Positions 16,923 to 26,424 of a stretch of 64,000 bases of DNA are shown in pieces (position 1 is the stretch's first letter; each line of letters begins with the position of its first letter). Source of the stretch: JBCDCB01 sp039182735 (GTDB taxonomy: Bacteria; Planctomycetota; Phycisphaerae; Phycisphaerales; UBA1924); NCBI GenBank assembly GCA_039182735.1, contig JBCDCB010000011.1, forward strand, positions 3,407 to 67,406, in the 5' to 3' direction. The notes below the pieces were generated by a model, which worked only from the letters and a program-made list of their open reading frames with translations, had not been told where the DNA came from and did not search any database. The position numbers and the translations under genes were made by a program.

Positions 16923-19900
16923 ACCCGCCAGCGGGTTCGCGATGACCACGCCACCACCCGAACTGCACGGGTGACCCACGCCGGCCTGCTGGCGCAGATC
17001 GAGCGCAGCGGCACCGGTGCCGTCCACGCGGTTGACGTTGTTCATCAGGGTCTCGGGCACCATGGTGAGCAACGCGTTGATGCGGCAGAAGCCGGGGTCG
17101 GCGGAGCCGCGGACGAACTCGTCCGTGAAGATCGCCTGAAACGCCGGTGTTTCGGCGGCCTGCTGGCTGAACGCGGTGCGTGCGAAGAGCGGGTCGATGT
17201 TCGCGGCATCGATCTGCGTGGTGGTGAGTCGATCGCCGCCGAGGCGCGCGCCGTCGATGTCACCGACCGCGAACGTCGCGTCGGTCTCGATCGTGCCGGC
17301 GAAGCCCGCGGGCTGCGTGAACGCGCCGGACCCTGCGTCGTCGGCGGCGTCGAGCCTGCGGACACGCGGGTTGCTCAGGTCACCCGAGACGTTGCCCGAA
17401 GGGCTGAAGGTGACGAAGTAGAGCCCGCTGCCCTCCCCCGTTTGCTCATCGACGGAGTCGTAGATCCCGATCGAGAGGCTCCGCGCGAAGGTGTCGCCCT
17501 CGAGCACAGAACCCACACCGGCGATCCGTGCGACCTGGCTGAACTCCTGCGAGGCGAAGTCCGCGCTCACCAGCGTGGACGCGTTGCGATCGAAGTCGCC
17601 CTGCCCGCCCCAGAAGACGTTCTCGATGTACGGCGAACGCATGCCGTCGCCCGGGTCGAGCTCGATGAGCAGCAGGTTCGAGAACTCCACACCCTGCGGC
17701 CGGTCGATGCTGTCGAATCGGCCCGCGAGGTAGAGCAGCCCGCTGGTGCTGTCGGCGGCGAGGCCTTCGAGCTCCACGGCGCGCCCGAAGCCGGCGATGT
17801 CGGTGACGATGCCGTCGTCGAGCGCGCTGGTCCCGACGTCGAGCAACGAGAGGCGGCTGTTGCCGAACATCACGCCTTGCCCGCCCGCGTCGAAGCTCGA
17901 GAGCGTGGCGAAGAGGCGTTCGTTCTCGTTGAAGTCGGTGAGCGTGCCGAGCCCCGTGATGACGGCGTTCGAGGAGCCGTTGGGACCGAAGGCGTTGTCA
18001 AAGGTCTCGACGAGCGACCACGGGCCGCCGACGCCGGGCATGCTCAGGTCAACGGTGACTTCATAAAGGTCGTTGAGCTGGGTGTTGTTGCCCGACGCGA
18101 AGGTCTGCCCGCCGTTGGCGAGCAGGAGCGTCCCCGTGCTGGTGGGCGAGATGGCGAAGAGCGATGTGGCAACGCCGCCGACGGGCTGCGGGGAAACCAC
18201 ACCGTTGAGCGACTCGATCGACGTCGAACCGCCGGGGATCTGCACGCCGATCGTGTCCAGCGCGCCGGTATCGACCGCGATCAGTTCGCTGACGCTCCCG
18301 ATGGCCTCGCTGCCCGCGAAGACATCGCCGGGCGCACGCCCGCTGCGGATATCGAAGATCGAAGCGCCGACGCCGCCCTCGATGCCGACGTTGCTGACGA
18401 GGGCCAGGCGCAGGGCGGTCTGGATGTCCCCGTCGTTGTTGAGCCACGCCGCTCGCGCCGCGATCGGGTCGGCCGAGCCCGAGATGAGCGACTCGGCAAC
18501 GAACGGGAGGATGTCGTCCACCACGACGCCCGTGTAGCCGAGATCGGCGAAGAACCGATCGATCGTCACGCGGTCGGTCTGCGACGGATCGCCCTCATCC
18601 AACTCTGCCAGCGTGCTCGATGTCGCCGCGACGTCGTTGATGCCCGCGAGACCGACCGTCGCGTTGATATCGAGCGTCGCCTGCGAGTCGATGCGGATGA
18701 TGTTGTTGGAGGTGGTCGCGTTGAGATCGACGGTCACATAGACGAGTTCGCTGCCCTCGACATCGTCGAAAAAGGCCGAAATCACGAGGAAGTCGCGATT
18801 CGTGCTGGGCTCGCGCGTGTACGCCGCGCCATCGACCGTGATGTTCGCGCGCGTCAGGATCTCGGCGGCGTCCAGATCGCCCGCCTCGACCGACTGCGGG
18901 TCGAAGCCGAGCGTCGTGATCCTCGTGACCGCACCGGTGCGCGGATCGAGCTCGAAGATGCGGCCCGACTCGAGCGTTGTGCTCCCGAGCTGCGTGAGTT
19001 CGCTCGCCGAGAACCCGACGGCGTAGAGGCGGCCCGTGCGGTTCGAGCCGTCGAGCGCGAGCAGACCGGACCCTTCGCCGAACGACGCGACGCCGGCGAT
19101 CGAACCGTTCTCGCGGACTTCCGTCAGCAGGCTGTTGAACAGCGTGGACGGGTCATCGTTCACAACGAGGGAGTAGATGGAATCGCCGACCACGCCGAGA
19201 CCGGTGAACGAGCCGAAGCCCTCGGCGATGCCGGGGTCTCCGAACGCGCCCTCGGTGAACCGGCGCAGCTCTTGGAACTGAGCCGACGTGGGTGGCGAGG
19301 AGGCGAAGGTGCTCAGCGGGACATCGGCAAAGAGCAGTTCGTTGAAGGTGTTGCCGATGGAGAACTCACCGCCGAGGGTGATGATCTCGTCGCTGCCGCG
19401 GGCGTAGAGGATGCGGAGCGTGTCGGGCGAGATGAACTGGGTGGCGGCGCCGCCCGAGCCGTCGTCGCTGCGGACGGGGCTGTCGGGTCCTGCGGGACGG
19501 TTGCTGGGCGGCGAGACGCGGACGGCGCGGAGCGCCTGCAGGTCCCCGAACTGGAAGTCGAGGAACTCATTGGTGGTGAAGACGGGCGTGCCGCCGCCTC
19601 CACCCCCACCGCCGCCGCCTCCTCCGCCATCACCGGGATCGACCGGGATGATCGGTTCGGTGGGCTGATCGGGCACGAACGGGGGCGGGTCCTCGCCGTC
19701 ACCGCTGTCGGGCGGCGTCACCGGGGGCGTGGTCGGAGGGGTCACGGGCGGCGTCGGCGGCACCACAGGTGGAAGGTTCGGGTTCGCGGGCTCGCCCGTG
19801 CCGGGGTTCACCGGCGCATTGGGGTTGATGATCTGGTCCTGGCCCGCCGTGACCTCGCTCTGCGCGGCCTGCGCGGCGGATTGGAACGACGTGCCCGCCG

Positions 19901-20726
19901 TACCGGAAGACGAGGACGTCGCCGTCGAGGGGTTGTTGATGACCGCGCGTGCGGCGCTCGTCGTGCCCGTGCCTGAGGAGGGCGGAGCTTCCGCAGCCGC
20001 GATCTGGTCGGAACCGATCACCACGACCGTGTCCACTTCCTTCGTCTCGGCGGTGGTGGTCTCGGTATTGGCTGCGTCGCCGCCGCTGATCATGTTCTGC
20101 ACGCCGCGGTTCGCGCCGAACCGTACGCTGCCGCGATCCACCGCAGCGACCGTCGGGAAACCGCCGCGCACGGTGATGCGACCGAACGTGCCGCGCACGG
20201 CGAGCGTGGCGTCCGGAGCGCGGACCTTGACGTCGTTCTGCGCCGCGGTCGAGGTGATGTCGAAGATCACGTCGCCAAGTGGCATATCAAGGGTCGTGCG
20301 ATCGATCGATTCGCCGGTCTCGGGATCGGTGTCCTTGTAGGCCTCGGCGATCGCGACCTTCGTCAGCTTTTCAACCGTGAAGATCTGGTTGTCACCGACG
20401 CGCAGAACAACCGAATCACGAAGGCTTGTCGTGATGATCGCGTTCTCAGGGAGCACCTGCCCGACCTTGAGTGGCTGCGGTGCGCCCTCTCCGGGGAGCG
20501 TCACCGTCGGACGCCCCTTGATCGCCGCGACCACCGCGCGGTTCACCTCACGCGCCTCGCCCTGCTCTTGGACAGCGCCGGCGGCGTCGCCCTGCTGCGT
20601 CTGCTGAGCCGGTGCCTGCTCGGCGGGCTCTGGTTGGGCGTCCTGCGCGCTCACGGTGCTGCCCGCGGCGGCGAGGATGAGCGCGGCCGAAAGGGCGATC
20701 AGGCGGGTGTCTTGGCTCTTGGGCAC
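16908..20726 (-). CDS. Giant exported FecR-domain protein
   Basis: 1272 residues. The GTG start at 20726 is chosen because AGGAGA lies 7 bases upstream and gives a clean signal peptide (LIALSAALILAAAGSTVSAQ). A FecR domain spans about residues 75-200 (GQVLPENAIITTSLRDSVVL, VRAPDATLAVRGTFGRITV). A Pro/Thr-rich linker and a run of 13 glycines follow near residues 370-380. The remainder, about 880 residues, is rich in short beta-like repeats with many Asp, Gly and Ser, and no enzyme motif was seen. It is the last gene of a four-gene minus-strand cluster. Probably periplasmic or surface bound; its function is unknown. Confidence 0.8.
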   Translation of the reverse strand: MPKSQDTRLIALSAALILAAAGSTVSAQDAQPEPAEQAPAQQTQQGDAAGAVQEQGEAREVNRAVVAAIKGRPTVTLPGEGAPQPLKVGQVLPENAIITTSLRDSVVLRVGDNQIFTVEKLTKVAIAEAYKDTDPETGESIDRTTLDMPLGDVIFDITSTAAQNDVKVRAPDATLAVRGTFGRITVRGGFPTVAAVDRGSVRFGANRGVQNMISGGDAANTETTTAETKEVDTVVVIGSDQIAAAEAPPSSGTGTTSAARAVINNPSTATSSSSGTAGTSFQSAAQAAQSEVTAGQDQIINPNAPVNPGTGEPANPNLPPVVPPTPPVTPPTTPPVTPPDSGDGEDPPPFVPDQPTEPIIPVDPGDGGGGGGGGGGGGGTPVFTTNEFLDFQFGDLQALRAVRVSPPSNRPAGPDSPVRSDDGSGGAATQFISPDTLRILYARGSDEIITLGGEFSIGNTFNELLFADVPLSTFASSPPTSAQFQELRRFTEGAFGDPGIAEGFGSFTGLGVVGDSIYSLVVNDDPSTLFNSLLTEVRENGSIAGVASFGEGSGLLALDGSNRTGRLYAVGFSASELTQLGSTTLESGRIFELDPRTGAVTRITTLGFDPQSVEAGDLDAAEILTRANITVDGAAYTREPSTNRDFLVISAFFDDVEGSELVYVTVDLNATTSNNIIRIDSQATLDINATVGLAGINDVAATSSTLAELDEGDPSQTDRVTIDRFFADLGYTGVVVDDILPFVAESLISGSADPIAARAAWLNNDGDIQTALRLALVSNVGIEGGVGASIFDIRSGRAPGDVFAGSEAIGSVSELIAVDTGALDTIGVQIPGGSTSIESLNGVVSPQPVGGVATSLFAISPTSTGTLLLANGGQTFASGNNTQLNDLYEVTVDLSMPGVGGPWSLVETFDNAFGPNGSSNAVITGLGTLTDFNENERLFATLSSFDAGGQGVMFGNSRLSLLDVGTSALDDGIVTDIAGFGRAVELEGLAADSTSGLLYLAGRFDSIDRPQGVEFSNLLLIELDPGDGMRSPYIENVFWGGQGDFDRNASTLVSADFASQEFSQVARIAGVGSVLEGDTFARSLSIGIYDSVDEQTGEGSGLYFVTFSPSGNVSGDLSNPRVRRLDAADDAGSGAFTQPAGFAGTIETDATFAVGDIDGARLGGDRLTTTQIDAANIDPLFARTAFSQQAAETPAFQAIFTDEFVRGSADPGFCRINALLTMVPETLMNNVNRVDGTGAAALDLRQQAGVGHPCSSGGGVVIANPLAGSASE

Positions 20727-20763
20727 GTTCGAGTCTCCTGGTCCGAGGTCCCTCGGATACACC

Positions 20764-23700
20764 TTACTTGTCGGTCAGCACGACGGCTCCGTCGAATTCC
20801 TCTCCAGGGCCGCCTTGCGCGCGAATCATCTCGATCGATGAGCGATAGATGCCCGTGAGGGCCTTCTCGCCGAACTCCCGCTCGAGCTGGTCGAATCCTG
20901 CAAGACAATCGTCGAATTTTCCGGTGATGTATGCAAGCACTGATTCTTCGGTGAGTTGGATCCAGTCCAACGTGCGCTCGCCCTTGGGTGTTCGGTGTCC
21001 GATAAGTTCGAACAGGGACTCCGGCTCGCTCTTGCCCTTCACCACGATCCGCCCAAGCGGTCGGACCAATATGTCTTCGCCGATGAGGTCCCGCGTCCGC
21101 TGGGAGATGGTCACCGTGGTGCCGAACTGCTTCGAACCCGATTCAAGGCGAGCGGCGAGGTTCACGGTGTCGCCGATGACGGTGTAGGCGGACTTGTTGG
21201 GCGGGTTGCCGAAGTCGCCGACATTGACGACACCGGTCGCGAGCCCGAGGCGGATCTGGAGTTCCCCCGCTTCTTTGGCAAAGGCGTGTGAGCTGTTGAG
21301 CAGATCGAGGCGGTCGAGCTGGGCGAGGCACGCTTCGGCCGCGTGCCGGGCGTGGTCGGGGTCGTCGAGCGGCGCGCCCCAGAAAGCCATAACGGCATCG
21401 CCGATGTACTTGTCGATCGTCGCCTTGTGGATCTGCAATTCCTCGGTCATCGCGCCGAGGTAGGTCGCGAGCATCTCCGCGATCTGCTCGGTGCCGAGCT
21501 TCTCGGTGAGCGACGTGAAGCCCGCGATGTCTGAGAACATCACGGTGACTTCTTTCTTCGTCGGCTTCATCGTGTCGAGGTTCGGGTTGTTGACGAGGAT
21601 GTCCACGACCTCGGGCGAGACGTAGCTCTTGAAGCGTTCCTCGGTGCGTTTGCGACCGACTTCCTCAACGAACAACCGGTGCATCGAGACTGCGAGCCAG
21701 GAGACGAAGCCGCTCACCAGCGGTGCGCCGAGCGGCGTCACGAGGTTCTGCGAATCCCAGAAGAAGACGCCGGAGATCGCGGTACCTGCCAGCGCCAGCA
21801 ATACGAGCACCTGCGGCCCGATCGCGACGCCGAACCGCACCGCGACGAAGGTCGCGAGGATCCCCGCGCCGAGCACGGTGAGCACATCGGCCCAGCGTGA
21901 CGCCATGCGCAGCGTGTGCTCGGTGAGCAGTGCGTTGGCGACGGCCATATGTACGTACACGCCCGGCGTTTTGGTGTCGATGCTGGTCGAGATGAAGTCG
22001 GCATCCACGCCCGTCGCGGTCCAACCGATGAAGACGATTTTCCCGCCGAAGAGGTTGCGGAACCGCTTCTTTCGCAGCTCGTCGATGCGTTCGATCCCGG
22101 CGTCGATCTCCGCGACCGCCAGCGGCGCGCGCTCGACGAACAGGTGCAGGCGCAGCACCCGCGTGACTTGTGCCTTGTTGAGCTCCATGAGCATGGGTGC
22201 GCGCGCGGCGAACGGATCGTAGCGTTCGCTGAGCGCCGCGAAGGCGTCGGCGCCGAGATTCAGGAATGCCTCGAGGTCAACATCGGACCATGCCTCGCCT
22301 TCATCGGCCGCGAGCAGATCCGCTCCGACGTCATAGAACGCCTGCGGGTTGTCGAACGCGCCGTAGAGCTCCTGCGCCCGCTCGCCTCGCCTGAGTAGCA
22401 GTTCCACACCGAACCGCCGGTCGTCGCTCGTCGCGGCCTCGAGCAGGTTGAAGCCCGAGATCATGTCTTCGATCAGCACTTCGAGGTTGGCCACCTCGCT
22501 CGCTTCTTCCGGCGTGAAGTCGAAGAGCGCATCGAGATCCGGACGCATCGATTGGCGGATCTCGGTCGCGGCCTCGATCGCGCGTTCCCACCGCGTCTTC
22601 TGATCGAGGTAGAGCGCCCGCCAGCCCGGCGCACGAAGGTCTACGCGCTCGCCGCCGACCATCTCGGCGGTCTCTTCGTACGTCACAACGTCGTCGGCGC
22701 TGAGCACGTCGAATGCTTCGACCATCAGGCGCACCTGCGCGTCGAGTGTCGCCAGGTTCTCCGCGATCCGTCGTTCGGCGTCGAGGGGATCGAGCAGCGA
22801 TCCGCCGGAGACCAGCGCCGCGTCGGGCACGGCGGGGCCGAGCATCGACTCGCGTTTGAACTGCTCGCGCCAGCCGCGGGTCGGGAAGAGGCTCAGCGAA
22901 TCGTCGTCGAGATCGAGCGTCCGGCTCGTGCGCGGCCACGTGATGTACTGCAGCGCGTATGTCGGCCCGTTGTTCTTGAGATCGCGTGTCCCCATCGGCA
23001 GCGAACGGATCGAGCCGTACGCGGGCGTGACGGTCACGAGTTGCCGCTCGTCCGGGATGCTCATGGAGAGCGCGAGCTTGTCGGGGTCAGCGCCGAGGTA
23101 CGTCGCCGCCGCAGAGAGCCCGAGGTTCGGATAGCAATACTCGGCATGACGGGTCCACAGCGGGATCAGCCGCACCTTGCCGTCGAGATCCTCGCTCCGA
23201 TAGGTCACCGAGGCGATGCGGGCGGCGGCGTCGGTGAACGCGGGGATCGGCGGGCGCGGGTCGGAGGTGTCGGGCCACGGGCGCCCGTCTTGGGGTGACG
23301 CCACCGCCGAGCGAGTACGCGTCCGCAGGATCGCGTGCGCGCGCTCGAACTTCTCCGTGAAGTCGTCCAGCGCGGGGCCCGCGCCCTTGCCGAGCTCGTC
23401 GCGGAGTGCGCGCGGGTAGTCCGACCGGATCGCGAGCAGTTCGCGCAGCAGTTGACGCGACGGGAGGTCGGGCGATGCGCCGACCTGCTCGAACACGTCT
23501 TCAAAGGGAACACGCGGGACCTCCCCGCCGAGCACGTCGGATCGGTTTTCACGCGCCGGTTCGTCCCACGGGAAAGAGGCCGCGAGGATCACCCCGCCGT
23601 GCGAAGCGATCGCGTCGCGCAGACGCTGATCACCGACCGAAAGCGTTTCGCCCTCGGACTCGACCGCCTCGGTAAACAGCACATCGACGGCGATGACCGC

Positions 23701-23997
23701 GGCGCCCGCGTCGTCGAGCTCTTCGATCATCCTCGCGAACTTCTCACGCGGGAGCGGCCACCCCTCCGTGCGCAGCAGCTCGTCGTTCATCGCCACGAGC
23801 ACGATCGAATCGTGCGGCGGGGGCGTGTACGCGCCACAGAAGGCGGCCCGCAGGTCTCGCGACCAGTACTCCAGCCAGTCCGTCGCACCCATGTACGACA
23901 GCAGCGAGAAGATCACCGCGAGCCCGACGCCGATCGACCACTGCACTCGCGCGATTTGCGCCGCGCGGTTCATTGTCTCGGCTTTGCTCGGACCCAT
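20764..23997 (-). CDS. CHASE2-domain class III adenylate/guanylate cyclase
   Basis: 1077-residue membrane sensor. An N-terminal helix (WSIGVGLAVIFSLLSYMGA) is followed by a very large extracytoplasmic CHASE2 region (about 45-690; VLVAMNDELLRTEGWPLPRE, NLFGGKIVFIGWTATGVD). Three closely spaced membrane helices lie at about 730-810. The C-terminal cyclase has both metal-binding aspartates (VMFSDIAGFTSL; KYIGDAVMAFWGAP), then GVVNVGDFG and YTVIGDTVNLAARLE. The extracellular region carries a long insert compared with typical CHASE2. Start ATG 23997 or 23973. It sits 37 bases before the FecR gene and 30 after the lipoprotein. Confidence 0.9.
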   Translation of the reverse strand: MGPSKAETMNRAAQIARVQWSIGVGLAVIFSLLSYMGATDWLEYWSRDLRAAFCGAYTPPPHDSIVLVAMNDELLRTEGWPLPREKFARMIEELDDAGAAVIAVDVLFTEAVESEGETLSVGDQRLRDAIASHGGVILAASFPWDEPARENRSDVLGGEVPRVPFEDVFEQVGASPDLPSRQLLRELLAIRSDYPRALRDELGKGAGPALDDFTEKFERAHAILRTRTRSAVASPQDGRPWPDTSDPRPPIPAFTDAAARIASVTYRSEDLDGKVRLIPLWTRHAEYCYPNLGLSAAATYLGADPDKLALSMSIPDERQLVTVTPAYGSIRSLPMGTRDLKNNGPTYALQYITWPRTSRTLDLDDDSLSLFPTRGWREQFKRESMLGPAVPDAALVSGGSLLDPLDAERRIAENLATLDAQVRLMVEAFDVLSADDVVTYEETAEMVGGERVDLRAPGWRALYLDQKTRWERAIEAATEIRQSMRPDLDALFDFTPEEASEVANLEVLIEDMISGFNLLEAATSDDRRFGVELLLRRGERAQELYGAFDNPQAFYDVGADLLAADEGEAWSDVDLEAFLNLGADAFAALSERYDPFAARAPMLMELNKAQVTRVLRLHLFVERAPLAVAEIDAGIERIDELRKKRFRNLFGGKIVFIGWTATGVDADFISTSIDTKTPGVYVHMAVANALLTEHTLRMASRWADVLTVLGAGILATFVAVRFGVAIGPQVLVLLALAGTAISGVFFWDSQNLVTPLGAPLVSGFVSWLAVSMHRLFVEEVGRKRTEERFKSYVSPEVVDILVNNPNLDTMKPTKKEVTVMFSDIAGFTSLTEKLGTEQIAEMLATYLGAMTEELQIHKATIDKYIGDAVMAFWGAPLDDPDHARHAAEACLAQLDRLDLLNSSHAFAKEAGELQIRLGLATGVVNVGDFGNPPNKSAYTVIGDTVNLAARLESGSKQFGTTVTISQRTRDLIGEDILVRPLGRIVVKGKSEPESLFELIGHRTPKGERTLDWIQLTEESVLAYITGKFDDCLAGFDQLEREFGEKALTGIYRSSIEMIRAQGGPGEEFDGAVVLTDK

Positions 23998-24027
23998 GCG
24001 CTGCTCCGGGCGCGGATCGCTGATCGA

Positions 24028-24672
24028 CTACGCGTCGGCGGCTTCGTCGTCCTCGCCCTCGGTCGCCGGTTCCGCCGCGGGCTCGGAGGCCTCGTTCGGA
24101 GCCGCTTCCGCGGGCGGCCGGGCGGCCTCGGCGGCGCGCGCCGCGAGCACTTCCTCGCGCACGCGGTAGTCCTCGAGCTTGGCGACGGTGCCGAGCAGTT
24201 CGAGCCCGCTCAACACTTCGCGTTCGGTGCCGGGGCCGATCAAGTTCAGGAACTCGAGCTCGCGTGTGGCGTAGCGCGGGGCCTTGTCGGTGAGGCGCAT
24301 CATGACGCCGCCATCGATGCCGAGCGCGTGCGCCGCGAGTGACGCGAACCGCCCGCGCTGCATGGCGAGGTTGGGCTGTTCGTTGAATCCTTCGGGCAGC
24401 CAGCCGCGTTCCTGGAGGAGGGCGACGCGTTCTTCGTACGACGACGTCGGATCGGTGCCGTCCGAGAGGATCAGGATGGCGTGCATGCCCTCGTTGTTGG
24501 TGATGGCCGATCGCGGCGGCATGCTGTGCCAGAACGCGACTTCCCCATCGGGATCACCCGCGCCGTAGTCGGTCGCGAGCGGGTTCGTCACAACGGTGCG
24601 CGAGCAGCCCGCGAGCAGCAAGGCTCCGAGCGAGAGCGGGATGAGCGCCGAACGGAATTCGTACACGAGCAA
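24028..24672 (-). CDS. Lipoprotein of the FecR/cyclase cluster
   Basis: 214 residues with signal peptide and lipobox LLLAGC, so it is probably lipid-anchored. No named family. The middle part (about 50-160: MHAILILSDGTDPTSSYEERVALLQERGWLP, then RGRFASLAAHALGIDGGVMMRL) looks globular and helical. The end is a low-complexity Ala/Glu/Pro tail with an acidic finish. It is 17 bases downstream of the barrel gene and 30 upstream of the cyclase, so it is very likely part of the same transcript. Confidence 0.78.
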   Translation of the reverse strand: MLVYEFRSALIPLSLGALLLAGCSRTVVTNPLATDYGAGDPDGEVAFWHSMPPRSAITNNEGMHAILILSDGTDPTSSYEERVALLQERGWLPEGFNEQPNLAMQRGRFASLAAHALGIDGGVMMRLTDKAPRYATRELEFLNLIGPGTEREVLSGLELLGTVAKLEDYRVREEVLAARAAEAARPPAEAAPNEASEPAAEPATEGEDDEAADA

Positions 24673-24689
24673 GCCCCCTGCTGCGGGTT

Positions 24690-26135
24690 TCAGAACGAGA
24701 GCGTGGCGCCAACGAAGAGGAAGTTGCGGACATCGGTTTCACCGGTGATGCCGTCGCCCGGGAAGAACAGGCCGAACCGGACCGCGAGCGAGAGGTCGCT
24801 GGTCACGCGGTAGTTCATGTAGATGTCGGTCTCGACGCCGAGGAAGTGGTCGCTGCCGGTCGGTTCGTCGATCGGCGCATCCTTGTCGAGTTTGTTGTGC
24901 ACGAAGAGGTCGGCGCCGAACTGCAGGCGTTCGAAGCCGTTGACTTCGCGGAACGGGAACGCGGAGTAGCCGAGGCGGAAGATCAGCACGTTGCTGAGGC
25001 TCGGGGCGAAGGCGAGGCCGGTGTTGGCGAACCCGAGGGAGTTGAAGCCGGTGTCGTCTGTGCCCGACTGGTTGCCGCCGACGGTGTCGGTCGAGAGGAA
25101 GCGGTCGTCGTCGCCGCTGGCCATGAGCACCTCGAACTCGAGGCGCGAGCGCCACTCGTCGCGGAAGAAGTAGCTCATCTGCCCACGCGCGGCCCACGCC
25201 CGGATGTCCTCTTCGGTCTGCGGCCCGCGGAGCGGATCGGACATCGACTCACCGATCTGGTAGACAAACTCGCCGAGGTAGCGGAACTGCGACCCGATCG
25301 AGCCGCGCGTACCGATGCCGATGTACTGCGAGTCGTAGTCGAAGTCCACGTTGAATGGCAGGGCCGCCCGGGCGCGGTTGTCGCTGTTGTAGTCCTGCTG
25401 GCGCAGGTAGTAGCCGTAGATCCGGTTGCCGCCCTCGAACTCCCAGCCGATCCGCCCGCCGAAGAACGCGCGCTCGGTGTTGTTGTTGTACTCGGCGCGG
25501 CTCGCGTCGAAGTCCACGATCGACTCGTCCGTCGGAGTCACGGCGGCGATGCCCTCGACGAAGAGTTGGTCGATCTCCGCGACCGCCCGCGCGCCGATGA
25601 GCTGCTCGGAGAGCGCGAGGCCCGCGCCCCAGTCAACGAACTGGCGACCCACGCGCAGGTTGAACGTCCCGTCGATCTCGCGTCCCTCGTAGGCCCGGAC
25701 CGCTCGGCGGAGGTCGAACTCGTACCAGTAGCGATCGAGGATCGGCTCGGTCCACTGATCGCCGCGCTCGTCGAAGCTGTCGCCCTCGCTGAACGCGCGG
25801 TACTGGAATCGCGACCGCACATAGAAGATATGCACGCGGTCGATGGCGGCGCGACCGTACAGCGTGATCTCCGGCTGCCACAGTCGGCGGGAGTTCGAGG
25901 CGCTGTCGATCAGGTTGATGAACGACATGCTCGCCGTGCCGCCCGCGTCGATGATCGAACGCTCGCCCACGTCGAGGGTCGGATCCACGCGGAGGCGGAA
26001 CGACTCGTCTGCCTGGCGCACCGCCCGTTCCAATCGGCGCTGCGTGTCGGCCTGCGCGACCGCGTCCTGCGCCAGCGTGAGACACGCGAGGGCGAGCGCG
26101 GCAACGCGTCCGAGAATCATGCTCTGACTCTTCAT
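24690..26135 (-). CDS. Outer-membrane beta-barrel protein (alginate-export-like)
   Basis: 481 residues. Start 26135 is set by AGGAGC 8 bases upstream and a following signal peptide (ILGRVAALALACLTLAQDAVAQA). The mature part has many alternating aromatic/polar strands (IFYVRSRFQYRAFSEG, YWYEFDLRRAVRAY, RIYGYYLRQQDYNSD, QFRYLGEFVYQIGES) and ends in FLFVGATLSF with the terminal Phe typical of outer-membrane barrels. The strand pattern recalls the alginate-export family; this is a visual call. It is the first gene of the four-gene cluster and lies divergent from the subtilisin gene. Confidence 0.75.
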   Translation of the reverse strand: MKSQSMILGRVAALALACLTLAQDAVAQADTQRRLERAVRQADESFRLRVDPTLDVGERSIIDAGGTASMSFINLIDSASNSRRLWQPEITLYGRAAIDRVHIFYVRSRFQYRAFSEGDSFDERGDQWTEPILDRYWYEFDLRRAVRAYEGREIDGTFNLRVGRQFVDWGAGLALSEQLIGARAVAEIDQLFVEGIAAVTPTDESIVDFDASRAEYNNNTERAFFGGRIGWEFEGGNRIYGYYLRQQDYNSDNRARAALPFNVDFDYDSQYIGIGTRGSIGSQFRYLGEFVYQIGESMSDPLRGPQTEEDIRAWAARGQMSYFFRDEWRSRLEFEVLMASGDDDRFLSTDTVGGNQSGTDDTGFNSLGFANTGLAFAPSLSNVLIFRLGYSAFPFREVNGFERLQFGADLFVHNKLDKDAPIDEPTGSDHFLGVETDIYMNYRVTSDLSLAVRFGLFFPGDGITGETDVRNFLFVGATLSF

Positions 26136-26424
26136 CCGCGAGAGCTCCTGGCCCGATCGGTTCGACGGGCGATCGGGTTCCGTTCGTGCGCGGCGTGCAT
26201 CGTCGCTGCTGCGGTGGGTGTGTGTCAAGACGCGATCCGTCCCCGCGGCCCGTCCCGCGTCCCCACCATTTTCGGTTCCTCGGGCCCAAACTCTTGCCCA
26301 AGAACACCCAGACAAGATCCGATGCGAATTTGCTGGCGAGTGCCGCCTCAGCGGGCACCCTGTACAACGCCCGCCCGAGCCCGACACGCCGTCGCGTTCC
26401 GTTCGATGGGTCACGGAGAGTGAG
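26136..26424. other. Divergent intergenic region between barrel cluster and subtilisin gene
   Basis: 289 bases carrying the 5' ends of two divergent transcription units. Only ribosome-binding sites are clear: AGGAGC before the barrel gene and a GGAGAG before the protease. No convincing -35/-10 pair, operator repeat or riboswitch was found by eye. Confidence 0.5.

Noticed and set aside
16971..19976. A 1001-residue plus-strand open frame over the FecR gene
   Set aside because: It is an antisense shadow: Arg/Asp/Glu-rich low-complexity translation with no motif, while the minus strand has a signal peptide, a FecR domain and a ribosome site.
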